A stretch of DNA of 64,000 nucleotides from Acheta domesticus. Lineage: Eukaryota; Arthropoda; Insecta; Orthoptera; Gryllidae. Under the pieces are notes generated by a model, which worked only from the letters and a program-made list of their open reading frames with translations, did not search any database and was not told where the DNA came from. The first letter of the stretch is position 1, and each line of letters begins with the position of its first letter. The DNA is taken from NCBI GenBank assembly GCA_031308135.1, contig JAHLJT010003656.1:73240984-73304983 (forward strand), written 5' to 3'. Position numbers and translations under genes: made by a program. Below, piece after piece: positions 11,395-21,110 of this stretch.

Positions 11395-11775
11395 TGTAGT
11401 ATCTGGCCGGCAATTCGAAATTGCCGCGGCAAAGAGCGCCGGCGGCGTGCACAGAGCGTCGGCAGCAGGAGCGCCGAGTTTCGCCGAACGCGCCAAAAAG
11501 CGCGCTCAGAACAGCAATGGCTACTCCTTGGACTTCAAGCACCATCAAGCGAGCCAATTTGCAGGAGCCGCGGGAAGCCGTACGCGGGAGCTGGCCGTCA
11601 TAAAAGGGCGCCGGCGGCAGATCTCAGCAGACAGAGTGCGCGCTCCATAGTGTAAGCCGGACGGCAGAATGTTTGACTAGAGTTTTGTTGCATCTGTACA
11701 TGGCGGCCGAGTGGGCCAAGATTTTTTGTATAATAAATCTCCTTTTAAGAAATCATGTGTTTCTGAGATACAACA
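11395..11775 (+). repeat. 5' LTR
   Basis: Starts TGTAGTATCTGG and ends GAGATACAACA (TG...CA). An ATAAAAG TATA-like box lies at 11600-11606 and a TCAGC initiator-like site about 24 bp downstream. AATAAA lies at 11732-11737. Near the start, CGGCAATT-CGA-AATTGCCG forms a perfect hairpin. Confidence 0.95.
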
Positions 11776-11776
11776 G

Positions 11777-12020
11777 TGGCGACGAGGATAAACTCCGTGA
11801 AAGCGTCATGGCTGCAGGCGTCGCCATACAACAGTGGCGACGAGGATAAACTCGGAGAGTGTGATGGCTGCAGGCGTCGCCATACAACAGTGGCGACGAG
11901 GATAAACTCCGTGAGGGTTGTAGCGGCAGACGTCGCCATACAACAGTGGCGACGAGGATAAACTCCGTGAGTGCCGTGGCTGCAGGCGTCGCCATACAAC
12001 AGTGGCGACGAGGATAAACT
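11777..12020 (+). repeat. Five-fold tandem array of the primer-binding site
   Basis: TGGCGACGAGGATAAA occurs at 11777, 11835, 11891, 11947 and 12003, spacing 58, 56, 56 and 56 bp. Each unit repeats the last bases of the LTR (ATACAACA), a G, the PBS, a variable leader stretch and GCGTCGCC. At each junction CGTCGCCA and TGGCGACG form an 8-bp perfect stem around an 8-nt loop. The PBS complements the 3' end of tRNA-Ser(GCT), CATCCTCGTCGCCA. Confidence 0.92.
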
Positions 12021-12301
12021 TAGGAATGAAGTGTGGCTGTGCGGAAAACGCGACAAAGTGCTGTGGTAAGTCGCTGCAACAGTGACGAGAGAAATTAAGA
12101 GAACAATGGGCGTCAAGGTAAATTAGTACGCGCATCGCTGAGAGACAAACTGGACTCGTGTGGAGAAACTTGCCTACAGTATAGTGCAATTGCTGACAAA
12201 AGGTATTGCAAAATGGCTATGGGAATGGAAATTCTGAAAAGTAGTGAGCGCTGAGACTCTAGTGAAGAACTGGCCTACGATATAAATAATTAGTGATAAA
12301 C

Positions 12302-12769
12302 ATGGAGGGAAGCCTCGAACATTTTAAGATAAAACTGGAACAGCAACAACGACAATTTGTGGAAAAAGTGAAGAACGCACCGGCCCAGCCAGAGCTGCTA
12401 CTGCTACAATTTATGCACCAGCAGAACCTGCAACTAATAAGATTTGCATCGGGGCAAGCGGAAGAATTGGAGCGGCAGTATGAGGAGCAAGTGCAGCAGC
12501 AGATGGCAGCGTGGAAGAAATGCAACAAGCCATGGTTGGACGACACGCCGCAGCAGGCGTGCGCACGGAACACGTCGGACGAGGCCGGGGCGGTTGGAGT
12601 GGCGACGCCGCGGGTCTCGTCTCAGGAGACACGGGACGCCCCTACAGGTGCAGGCAGCCGCACGGGGGTGCGACGCAACAGTCGGCGCGAGGGCAACCAT
12701 ACGTTAGCAGGAGGCGCTGGGGCAGCAAGCTACCATGGTGGCGAGAAGGCATCACAGAAGTCGGCTTGA
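12302..12769 (+). CDS. LTR-element ORF, first part (Gag-like position, unrecognised)
   Basis: Starts at the ATG at 12302, about 280 bp after the last PBS copy, where Gag would start. The first 90 residues are Gln/Glu-rich and probably coiled-coil (for example EELERQYEEQVQQQMAAW). Residues 90-155 are Ala/Gly/Arg-rich. It ends at a TGA (12767-12769), beyond which the same frame stays open for another 544 codons. There is no zinc knuckle or known capsid motif. The role in particle assembly is inferred only from position. A possible splice donor (GGTAAGT) lies in the leader near 12066. Confidence 0.55.
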   Translation: MEGSLEHFKIKLEQQQRQFVEKVKNAPAQPELLLLQFMHQQNLQLIRFASGQAEELERQYEEQVQQQMAAWKKCNKPWLDDTPQQACARNTSDEAGAVGVATPRVSSQETRDAPTGAGSRTGVRRNSRREGNHTLAGGAGAASYHGGEKASQKSA

Positions 12770-14404
12770 GGCCGCGACACCAATAGCGCGGTCCGGCCGA
12801 GCGCGCAGCATGGTAGCCGGGAGAAGGTCGCCGCAAGGGCGGCGCAGCGCAGTACTACTAGAGGCCGCATAGCTGATAACGAGGCGAGGGCAAGCAGGCG
12901 GCCGGGTGAGCAGCGGGTCCAGAGCGCAGCGCGGCAGGCAACGAGGACGCAGAAAAGTGCAAAGGAGGCATTCTGGAAGGCATCGAGCTCGGCGCAGGGG
13001 CCGAGTGAGCGACGACAAAGTGAGCCACGAAGGGTAATGGAGTTCACGGTACAAAGGAAGAGGGAAATGTGCTCAAAGCAAGGTAGGGACTGCACAAGCT
13101 ATAGTCGTAGCAAAAGTAAGGATAGCAGTAAAGAAGTGAAGTTATTCTGTAAGAACTTGGTGATTAGCGTCAGAGACCTATGGAAAGGGATTAAAATATA
13201 TGGGAAAATATGTGCCGTAGGTGATAGCAGTAATATATTAAGCGGTCAGCGCAGATTGACCACTAAGATTTATAGTGACTTAAAACCAAAGGACACGGCA
13301 AGAAAATGTAAACCAGTACTAGTAAGAAACGCGTGGCAGGAGCTAGCAGAATTAAGTAGTAAATTTAGGTCACAAGATGACGGGCTTAGTGAAAATTTAG
13401 GAGGGAAACTGGTAAACGGCAAGGCAGTGCTAGAATCGGAGTTTCAGGTCATGGACACGCAGCAGCAGGCACAGCCCGGTAGCGAGGCTGGCGAGGTACA
13501 GACACCAGGTAGCGGGGCAGCCGCCCCTGAGAGGTCAGCCGGGCAGGTAACGCAGCGCCGTCCGGCAGGAAGCCGCGGCTCGGGTGAGCCGGTGCAACTC
13601 GGCAGGCAGCAAGCGGCCGAGGCAGCAGCTCAAGTCGGGACCACAGGAAGTGACCACAGGGGCAAGTCTAACGACGGCGAGCAAGCGAGAGCGTTTCGTG
13701 GTAAAACGCGAGGAGTGAACTATGACGACATGGTAAAAAGTGTAGAAATATACCATAAGTGGGTAGTGCAAGACGATCGTGGGTACATAGAGGTAGACCA
13801 GGTTGAATTAGGCACGAAACTGGCTAGTGAGCTTAAGAATGAGATAAACAGTAGAAAAACCTGTGTTAGGGAGAGTTATTCAACGAGTGGCGCGCTGGGA
13901 AATCGGTTAGAAAGATGGCAGGCGTCAACAAATGAGCTACAGGACATGAGGCTAGGCTTTGCGTTTAAGCAAGAATTCGAGAAGGCCAGTGTAGTGGGCA
14001 GTGGAAAACAATGTGACATGAGGCCCGTAGTTAGTGAAGCTAAGTCCAAAAATGGCGTGACGAAAAGTGACTCAAGTGCTTCGCAGCAAGCAAAGTTACG
14101 GGGCCTGGTAGCGCGTGTGTTTAGAGAGCGGTGCGTCAAGAGCAATAGTGACAGGTCTACCAGACGCAAAAACATACGGAAGAGAGGGTCAAGTGCACAT
14201 TATAAAGTTATGCCATGGGTTGGACAGCAGGAAACAGTAGTAATGCTAGGGCAAAAGGCGGTAAAAGTGAAACGCGGGATAACAATTCAAGTATCCAGTG
14301 GAAATGGCACCCGGAAATTAATTTTCGCAAGTGTTCAGCTAGTAAGGGGGAAAAGAGTATGCTTAGAATACTATCATAAAGAAAGTTTAAGGAAAAAAAG
14401 CTGA
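12770..14404 (+). CDS. LTR-element ORF, second part after in-frame UGA (unrecognised)
   Basis: In the same frame as the first part and open from the base after the UGA to the TGA at 14402-14404; the first internal ATG is at 13037. The product would be very basic. It starts Arg/Ala-rich, has a low-complexity Gly/Ala/Gln segment (about 13450-13680), then a more ordinary region with YDDMVKSVEIYHKWVVQDD and a Lys/Arg-rich C-terminus. There are no retropepsin DTG, RT, RNase H or integrase motifs. It may be expressed by stop read-through, by re-initiation at 13037, or the UGA may simply be a nonsense mutation. Absence of other stops in 701 codons argues that the frame was under selection recently. 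Confidence 0.5.
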   Translation, partial: GRDTNSAVRPSAQHGSREKVAARAAQRSTTRGRIADNEARASRRPGEQRVQSAARQATRTQKSAKEAFWKASSSAQGPSERRQSEPRRVMEFTVQRKREMCSKQGRDCTSYSRSKSKDSSKEVKLFCKNLVISVRDLWKGIKIYGKICAVGDSSNILSGQRRLTTKIYSDLKPKDTARKCKPVLVRNAWQELAELSSKFRSQDDGLSENLGGKLVNGKAVLESEFQVMDTQQQAQPGSEAGEVQTPGSGAAAPERSAGQVTQRRPAGSRGSGEPVQLGRQQAAEAAAQVGTTGSDHRGKSNDGEQARAFRGKTRGVNYDDMVKSVEIYHKWVVQDDRGYIEVDQVELGTKLASELKNEINSRKTCVRESYSTSGALGNRLERWQASTNELQDMRLGFAFKQEFEKASVVGSGKQCDMRPVVSEAKSKNGVTKSDSSASQQAKLRGLVARVFRERCVKSNSDRSTRRKNIRKRGSSAHYKVMPWVGQQETVVMLGQKAVKVKRGITIQVSSGNGTRKLIFASVQLVRGKRVCLEYYHKESLRKKS

Positions 14405-14930
14405 CAGATTTTCCAGTTATGGGGTGCATTATGGTTCTGTTTCACATTTGTTAAAGTTTAATTTAAATGTATTCTGTGACAAAAGAAATTGTTGAGTGCA
14501 TTCATTTTTTTGACGAAGAGTGTCAAGTAAATGTGGTTAAGCCAAAAGTAATTGGTGAAAGATTAGTAGAGTAATATAAATAGATTTAAGCATGGTGAAT
14601 CAAAGTTAATTGTTTTATTTTTTTTCTTATGTAACTAGTTCAAAAGTACAGATGGTAGCTTGAAATTTGTTAGCGTCAAGAGTTTGTGTTCGGGTTGATT
14701 GTTTTGTGTTAATGTTCGTTTAGCGAAGAGCTATTTTTGTATATTTGTACAACAACAATTTAAATGCCAGAGAAGTTAGGAAGTTTCATGTGTACCATGA
14801 GGAGATGTAGTGTCGTAATGTAAACGCATGACTGCGATCAGATTCTTATGTCTTATGAGTTTGTTACAGTGACGGTCCCCTGAGCAACGAATGGAGCGTG
14901 CCGCTATTCGTTGCATTTGGGTGGGGAGGG
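14405..14930 (+). other. LTR-element 3' non-coding region with polypurine tract
   Basis: No open frame of note. GGGTGGGGAGGG at 14919-14930 directly abuts the 3' LTR and is the likely plus-strand primer (polypurine tract). Confidence 0.7.
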
Positions 14931-15311
14931 TGTAGTATCTGGCCGGCAATTCGAAATTGCCGCGGCAAAGAGCGCCGGCGGCGTGCACAGAGCGTCGGCA
15001 GCAGGAGCGCCGAGTTTCGCCGAACGCGCCAAAAAGCGCGCTCAGAACAGCAATGGCTACTCCTTGGACTTCAAGCACCATCAAGCGAGCCAATTAGCAG
15101 GAGCCGCGGGAAGCCGTACGCGGGAGCTGGCCGTCATAAAAGGGCGCCGGCGGCAGATCTCAGCAGACAGAGTGCGCGCTGCATAATGTAAGCCGGACGG
15201 CAGAATGTTTGACTAGAGTTTTGTTGCATCTGTACATGGCGGCCGAGTGGGCCAAGATTTTTTGTATAATAAATCTCCTTTTAAGAAATCATGTGTTTCT
15301 GAGATACAACA
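14931..15311 (+). repeat. 3' LTR
   Basis: 381 bp, identical to the 5' LTR except for three substitutions (one at about 15094, two at about 15181-15186). It is followed by the GGGAC duplication at 15312-15316. Confidence 0.95.
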
Positions 15312-15316
15312 GGGAC

Positions 15317-16914
15317 ATTTTTTTAAAATTTAAGTTTGCAATGAAAAAAAGACCACTTCCGTAGATTCCGCCAACAGTCAAGCCATTCATGTGGATTGTG
15401 CTCTGCTAGTTTGCTATTGTTGCTAGCGATTCGCATATTGAGGTTTGCTAGTTTTCATAAATCTGCATTTAGGGTTTTTGTCAGATGTATTAATTTAGTT
15501 CAACGCGTTTTTAGTTTTATTTATTATTTTTCAATTGTTTTCATCAGTAATCATAGTGGAGTTAGTCGAGATAGTTTTAGTAGTAAAGGTTAGTTTTTTC
15601 GATTTTGTATGTTTTGTGTAAAATTAATTTTATTATATTTATTATTAATTTTTCTGAATTATCAACAGACATAATCGTTTCAACAGGCAGAATCGTTTAA
15701 ATTTTTTAATTACTTTATTATAGAATTTTATTCATCTATGCAATGATCGCCGTATTTTGTAGTATTTTATGTGAAGTACCATGAATTATATTTTACGTGG
15801 GTCTTGGTATTTCTATAAGAAACTTGTTCTTCGGAGATTGTTGGGGATGGTAACTTCAATTTTGAAGACTCTCAAACCTCCTTGAAGCGTATAGTAAAAA
15901 AACATTGGTTTTATTTGTAGTAAGGAAGACAGTTATGCCCTTGTGAATGAGAGTGAAACAATAATTTTTAAAAGAGAGTACTTCCTAAGGAATTATATTA
16001 AGGAACCAAACAAAGTCCAGCACACCAAATATTGTAGTTTTTTTTAATGAAACATGGCTATCGTCTCCTGTCTTATTTCAGTAGTATACCTTTGGGTTCC
16101 GGCTTTCACACGCAACCAATATTTATAAATGAGGGCTCTAAAGAAAGAGAATTTCACAGAGACTTGACGAATTCCACTTTGACTTTAAAACTATGAATGC
16201 TTTCTTTAAAAAAAAAACGCATCCAAATATTCATGTAAAATGCAACCCGCATCACATGTCAACCTATATCGGCAAATAACTCATTAACAAAGCGTTTTAG
16301 AGCCTTAAAATGTAAAATTTTGAGGCCAACGTTTTTCACACCATAATCTACAAGATGAGACATTTTCCGATCCATTCAATTAACTTTTCGTTTCCACGCT
16401 TCAATGCTATTCACAAATTCTCTCAGACATCTATTTACAATTGTACTGCATGCTGCTATATGCTTTTTAAAAATGTCACCTCTCTAAAAACAACATTTAG
16501 AAGTGACATTAGTAAATATATTGACATAAGGCCACGTCAATATGTCAATATGTCATTCCTGCTGGTAGCAATTTTTGGGGCGACACGCTTAGAAGGCTTG
16601 ATTTCGACAATCTTTATTTACCCTTTCTGTTAACACCGTAGTTTGTGCAGTCTGACGAGGTTTATTTGCATAATCATTAATTCAAGATTTCCTCTCCAGC
16701 AACAACTAGAAGTACTATTATAGTTGCTTGATACCTATACCTATGAAGATTGTTTCTTATGCGTGTAGTGAAACTATTCAATACATGTTTTTTCATGGTC
16801 TGTAAGTGCTGTGTGTTTAATTGTGGAGGGATGTGAATGTTCAGTGAAGAGTAAAGACTGTGTTTGTGTTTTACCTGTACCAATATTTTCGTTATCATTC
16901 GATGAAATTTTCAA
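15317..16914. other. AT-rich stretch of unknown origin inside hAT1
   Basis: Part of the large insertion that separates the N-terminal and middle pieces of the hAT1 transposase. A short plus-strand frame at 16355-16633 has no recognisable domain. Nothing else is identified. Confidence 0.35.
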
Positions 16915-17290
16915 GACAACGGGTACAGACACGTAGCTTTCTCAAAAGTAAAAAGCTAATATTTTTGTGACTATCACGAAAAACTAAAACCTAACTGACA
17001 AAGAATATTGACTAATTACTTCAAATATCTTTAAATAGATGTTGGGAATTGTTCCAAGCAAATTCTCCATGATATTGAATAAATATTTATTGAAACTTTC
17101 TTTTACACATTAATTGCATTGTTTTTTTATTTTTATTTGTAATTGTGTTAGTACATTGCAAGATACCTTTATAGATTTTAAACAAATAAACACGTTTCGT
17201 TATCTACTTTCCCTCTTAGAATGAAAATAGAAGGATAGGGATGAGTGTGGTGTCTAACATGCGAGAGTTCTCGCACGGGTTCGCAGAGGT
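16915..17290 (+). repeat. Diverged direct repeat, copy 1, ending in a hairpin
   Basis: Similar to 17905-18262: a CTTTCTCAA-AGTAAAA region, a GAATTGTTCCAAG region, a GATAGGGA region, then ACATGCGAGAGTTCTCGCAC. The end forms the hairpin TGCGAGA-GT-TCTCGCA, followed by CGGGTT in both copies. Confidence 0.6.
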
Positions 17291-17904
17291 AGTGGGGGAA
17301 AACTTGTGCTATGGCACAACACAAAGAACAAACTTTTTAAAGTAGCTAAAGTAAATTAGCTTGAAATAAATGAAAAACAAAAATCAAAACGCGCTAGCCT
17401 ACAATACTACGTGAATCAATTAAAAAACAACTAAATTTAAAATTATAGAAAGAATAGTGCAAGTCACCCGACAACTGCCAACGATCGCAGTCCAAACGCA
17501 CGATTTGCCGGTATCTTGAAGTATGTACACCAACGCCCAGCTGCAAACTCATATTGTAAATAAAACACCGTTTGATATTAAACTCAAGGTGTCGGTTCGT
17601 TAAGATATTAAAAATGCAAACATCGTTTGAGCAACATTCCCATGTACCGAAGTGGGCTTACTAATGCCTACTAAATTGTTTCTAATGCTAACAAATGGTA
17701 TTTAGTACTCAAATGTGAAAACATTAGTTTGATTATTTTTTGGCTCGGAATTGCTATTCTTGAGGTACGTAAGGACGCAGAAAATAATTCAATACTTTTT
17801 AGTATACAAATAATTTTTCAATTTTCTCACCCCAGCAAGCTGGCATCCTGACTCTCCAAACCCACTCGGTTCTTCATAGCAAATCAAGAAAAGTTCAATA
17901 ATAT

Positions 17905-18262
17905 TGCAACGGGTAGGTCTGTTCTTGCCCGATCCAGTATTTTCGCACTACTTTACTTGGCTTTCTCAAGAGTAAAAACCTTTTCTATTATTTGACTATC
18001 AAGGAAAGCGAAAAGCTAATTCTCAAGGAAGATTGAAATATTTCTTCAAATGTTGTTTTTAAAGAAGTATGAATTGTTCCAAGAACATCTCTCTATAATG
18101 TTGAATAAACTTTAATTGAAAATTTGTTTCAAACATCATTGGATTGTTATTTTGTTTGATATTCTGTAAGTACATAAGTAGTTCCTCTCCTTTATGAAAA
18201 GGATAGACAAATGGATAGGGAAAGGGTGGGATTTAACATGCGAGAGTTCTCGCACGGGTTGT
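17905..18262 (+). repeat. Diverged direct repeat, copy 2, ending in a hairpin
   Basis: Second copy of the segment at 16915-17290, with the same terminal hairpin TGCGAGAGTTCTCGCA followed by CGGGTT. The two ends are about 970 bp apart. The P-type transposase remnant follows directly downstream. The pair could be old terminal repeats or solo elements of an unknown family. Confidence 0.6.
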
Positions 18263-18352
18263 CGCAAATTGTGTTCCACAGGATGAAACAACTGTGTTAA
18301 ACGTCAGTTCACGCCAGTATGCAAGTGTGCCGCAAGTAAATGATCCTGAACT

Positions 18353-18877
18353 GACCATATGTACTTGCCATCAGTACACAATCTTGAAACTAGATTGTCT
18401 CCCTATGTTGTGGACATTGTAACTTATATTGGAGGATTTTTAGTTACAAAGTTTCAAAAGTCTCTTGCTTATGTGGACTGTAAGCTAGTTCTTTGCCGGA
18501 CTGATACTGATGAAGGATCACACTCCTTCATTCAGAGGAAAGATGATTATGGACTCAAATACCCTTCTGCAGATGTTATAAAAATCTGCAAAAGAGCAGA
18601 GGTAGAAGTAAGAATACTTCAGGGGAGAGGTGACATTTTTAAAAAGCATATAGCAGCATGTAGTACAATTGTAAATAGATGTCTGAGAGAATTTGTGAAT
18701 AGTTCTGTTTTTAGTAATTTAACATATATTATTGGTCAAGAGGCCATAATGAATCACAGGATGTATTTAATAAAGGCAATATTGTTTAAATATATTGACA
18801 TAAGATTAAAACATGTAGGAAGAGAGCACATCCAAATTTACCAAAAAAATAGTATTAGATCATTTAACAACAAATGA
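18353..18877 (+). pseudogene. P-element-type transposase, C-terminal remnant
   Basis: The 172-codon frame reads YLPSVHNLETRLSPYVVDIV, then TYIGGFLVTKFQKSL, a Cys-containing segment, and later DYGLKYPSADVIKICKRAE. This is the arrangement of the C-terminal domain of P-element/THAP9-type transposases (I-Y-I-GF-V-K, then L-YPS-DVIKIC). The THAP DNA-binding and RNase H-like catalytic parts are absent. An in-frame stop lies directly upstream, so this is a broken remnant rather than an exon with a clear acceptor. The family assignment is from motif recall, not a search. Confidence 0.65.
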
Positions 18878-18879
18878 TT

Positions 18880-19487
18880 TTATTTAGAGGGCATTCATCC
18901 TATGTGTATTTACAGGTGTAAGTTGTGTTTATAGTATGTTAGTGTTAGTAATTTGTATGATTGTAGTTGATTTTTATTAGTAAATTCTTTGAAAAATATG
19001 TACTTCAGCTTCCAGGTCAAAGATCCCCATTTCAATCAGGTTTTTGTCCAGTTTTCCTGATCCATTGAGCAAATGCTGAGATGTCCCCTTGTTTTGCTTT
19101 TGGACATAAATGTAGCTTCACTATGCCCACGTTTTCTTGAGCTTACTTGCTAGTAGTGGTAGGAGTAAAGCCAGTGGCATGTTACTGTTGTTAGTAATAC
19201 AAAGAAAAAAAATAAAACATGCAGTTTGCTTATCGATGCAAATATTTTTTATATAATTCGGGAGGCAAAATGTCTAATGTTTTAGTTAAAATATTGGGAA
19301 GAGATTGAAGCTCACGAAAATGAGTGCAGATGGAACTTTTCTCCCATATATCACATACAGTTTTTACTGTTTTTGACTATATAAATCAAAGGTAAAAGCC
19401 TTTTTTCCTCTATAAATCCTTGAAATATCATTTTGATAACTTGCTATTATAAATGACACTGATGTGAAACTTCAATAGTAGAATGTC
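18880..19487. other. Unannotated AT-rich stretch
   Basis: No gene recognised. A segment near 19365 (CACATACAGTTTTTACTGTTT) resembles sequence near 220 at the window start, suggesting a shared minor repeat. Confidence 0.35.
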
Positions 19488-19490
19488 TAA

Positions 19491-20029
19491 GGCCTCATTC
19501 ACAATGCAAACTTAAACGTAAACGTAACGTAGCCGCAAAACCTAGAAATGTGTTATTAAGCGAGACCATTCACAATACCTTGACGTAACCGTAGACGTAA
19601 GACCGTAAACTTAAAGAGTTCGCAAGCTCCAAGCTTTTACGTTAAGTTTACGTCGGAATTCTACCGAAGACCAATCAGAGAGCAGCATGGAAGTTCAATT
19701 TCAGATTGTGTTCAGGTAGTTTGTGGTTATGTCATTGTTATTGTAATGTAGAGAACTAGTTTACGAATGCTTTTGATGCGTGTTGTGAATTCAATGTAAG
19801 AATTTGGACAATTTTTATTGTGACTTTAACCTGAGAAAAAGCTAGAAAACATGGTGGAAAGATCTTTTCACGTGTTAGAGATGAATCGATCAAGTTTCAG
19901 TACATTGAATTCTGATTGGTTCAGGCGAAACTTAGGTTCATCATTGTGAATACTTGTTTTTACGTGTAAATTTTGCGGCACAGGTTTACAGCATTACGTT
20001 ACGTTTAAGTTTGCAATGTGAATGAGGCC
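19491..20029. mobile_element. PIF/Harbinger-like MITE (539 bp)
   Basis: Terminal inverted repeats of about 34 bp start GGCCTCATTCACAATGCAAA and are flanked by TAA on both sides (19488-19490 and 20030-20032). A 3-bp TWA target duplication is characteristic of PIF/Harbinger. No transposase. The ends are related to those of the element at 47883-54297. Confidence 0.8.
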
Positions 20030-20032
20030 TAA

Positions 20033-20449
20033 CATTGAGTAATAGAAATTTGGATTAATGCATCCCATGGAGTTAATTTATTTTACAAATATTTTTTATT
20101 TATAGTCCTATGTAATTGTACTTGTAAAACAGGTTTAGTGGAGTATGCGGTTGAAAGTGTCAAGTTGGACAAAAATCGGAATTTTCATGTACTTGTGCAA
20201 ATAGAGCAGAAAAACTTAAATTCACTTTTCTGCTATAAGCAACATTTTGAGGGTTGATTAATAAATGAGAAAATAACGCTGGAATGAAACATCTTAAGTA
20301 CGTATAAAAATAAATCATTTAATGCGAGATGGGTGTTCTTATAGATGCCACCTAGCTGTCCCAAAGTCACATGATACTGGCGCGAGAGATGTTGATACCC
20401 GGCCGGGCCTTCTGCGCAGCTCGGTGCGCACTCTAGTATATTTCTCCTC
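20033..20449. other. End of the large insertion in hAT1, unannotated
   Basis: AT-rich up to about 20330, then a short GC-rich part (about 20335-20440). The hAT1 transposase resumes at about 20450. No terminal repeat matching the left boundary near 11196 could be found by eye. Confidence 0.3.
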
Positions 20450-21110
20450 TATGGCACAACGCATGAACAAGAACTGATGCCTTACCAGCCGTTTCCTTAT
20501 TCTTCCACTGACTAATTTTTGTAAGAGCCTCAATAATCTCACGTAAACTTACCGTAAATTGGAGAACTGCATCATGTCTTTCTACCACCGTGTATCACAG
20601 AGCTGAACAAGTTTTTTTACCAAGGAATTGAACCAAAGCAGTGTTTCGTTTAGGTCTGGATGTTTTCAAAAAAAAAAAAAGTCACTTCCCTTATAACGCT
20701 GCAAACTTGTCAATCATTGATACTTTTGATGATTTTGATATGTTGTTATTGAGTTTATGCGAGAATCATGACAGCATTCACAGCATCTTTTTGTATTTCT
20801 AAGGTCCATGTTCTCCAAGCATGATAGGACACCCATCAGTACCTATAGCAACACAATTTTTCAAATTGAGATTCATTTTGTTAATTTCCTTCAAAACTAT
20901 TTGCCCTATTGATGCCCCAGTCAACGAAATTTCTTCCGTCGTATTCCCGCTACTGATCTTGTTAGTCTGCATATTGTTGCGTGGTATGAACACTTCAGTT
21001 TCAGCTTCATCTTCCTCACTTTCGTCTTAGTCATTTTAATTCTTCGTTAATTCTCTGAAAGCATCAATAAATGGTACAAAATCTATTGTGGAGCGCTTTA
21101 TTATAAATAT
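20450..21110 (-). pseudogene. hAT1 transposase, N-terminal/catalytic piece
   Basis: Minus-strand frames read FVPFIDAFREL, then ISLTGASIGQIVLKEINK, then NCVAIGTDGCPIMLGE. The aspartate in GTDG is a catalytic residue of hAT transposases. After frameshifts, VERHDAVLQFTVSLREIIEA follows, matching the (DTRW)VERH-A motif region, then SQWKNKETAGKAS near 20460. Several stops and frameshifts, and the insertion at about 20450, make it non-functional. The order connects to the piece at 10668-11195. Confidence 0.7.

Larger units (their letters stand above)
11395..15311 (+). mobile_element. Young non-autonomous LTR retrotransposon (3917 bp)
   Basis: Two 381-bp LTRs differ at three positions and are flanked by the perfect 5-bp duplication GGGAC (11390-11394 and 15312-15316). 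The primer-binding site after the 5' LTR matches the 3' end of tRNA-Ser(GCT) over 13 bases. A polypurine tract GGGTGGGGAGGG precedes the 3' LTR. The interior has one long frame with a single internal stop and no recognisable protease, reverse transcriptase, RNase H or integrase, so mobility would need proteins supplied in trans. Intact ends and low LTR divergence point to recent insertion. Confidence 0.92.

Noticed and set aside
11360..11655. Open frames within the LTR on both strands
   Set aside because: They repeat in both LTRs and follow from the GC-rich LTR sequence; the real product starts after the PBS array.
11745..12116. Minus-strand frames across the PBS array with repeated peptide units
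   Set aside because: They are antisense shadows of the 56-bp tandem unit.
12411..13095. Antisense Cys/Leu-rich frames under the LTR-element ORF
   Set aside because: Overlapping shadows of a GC-rich coding strand without start context or motifs.
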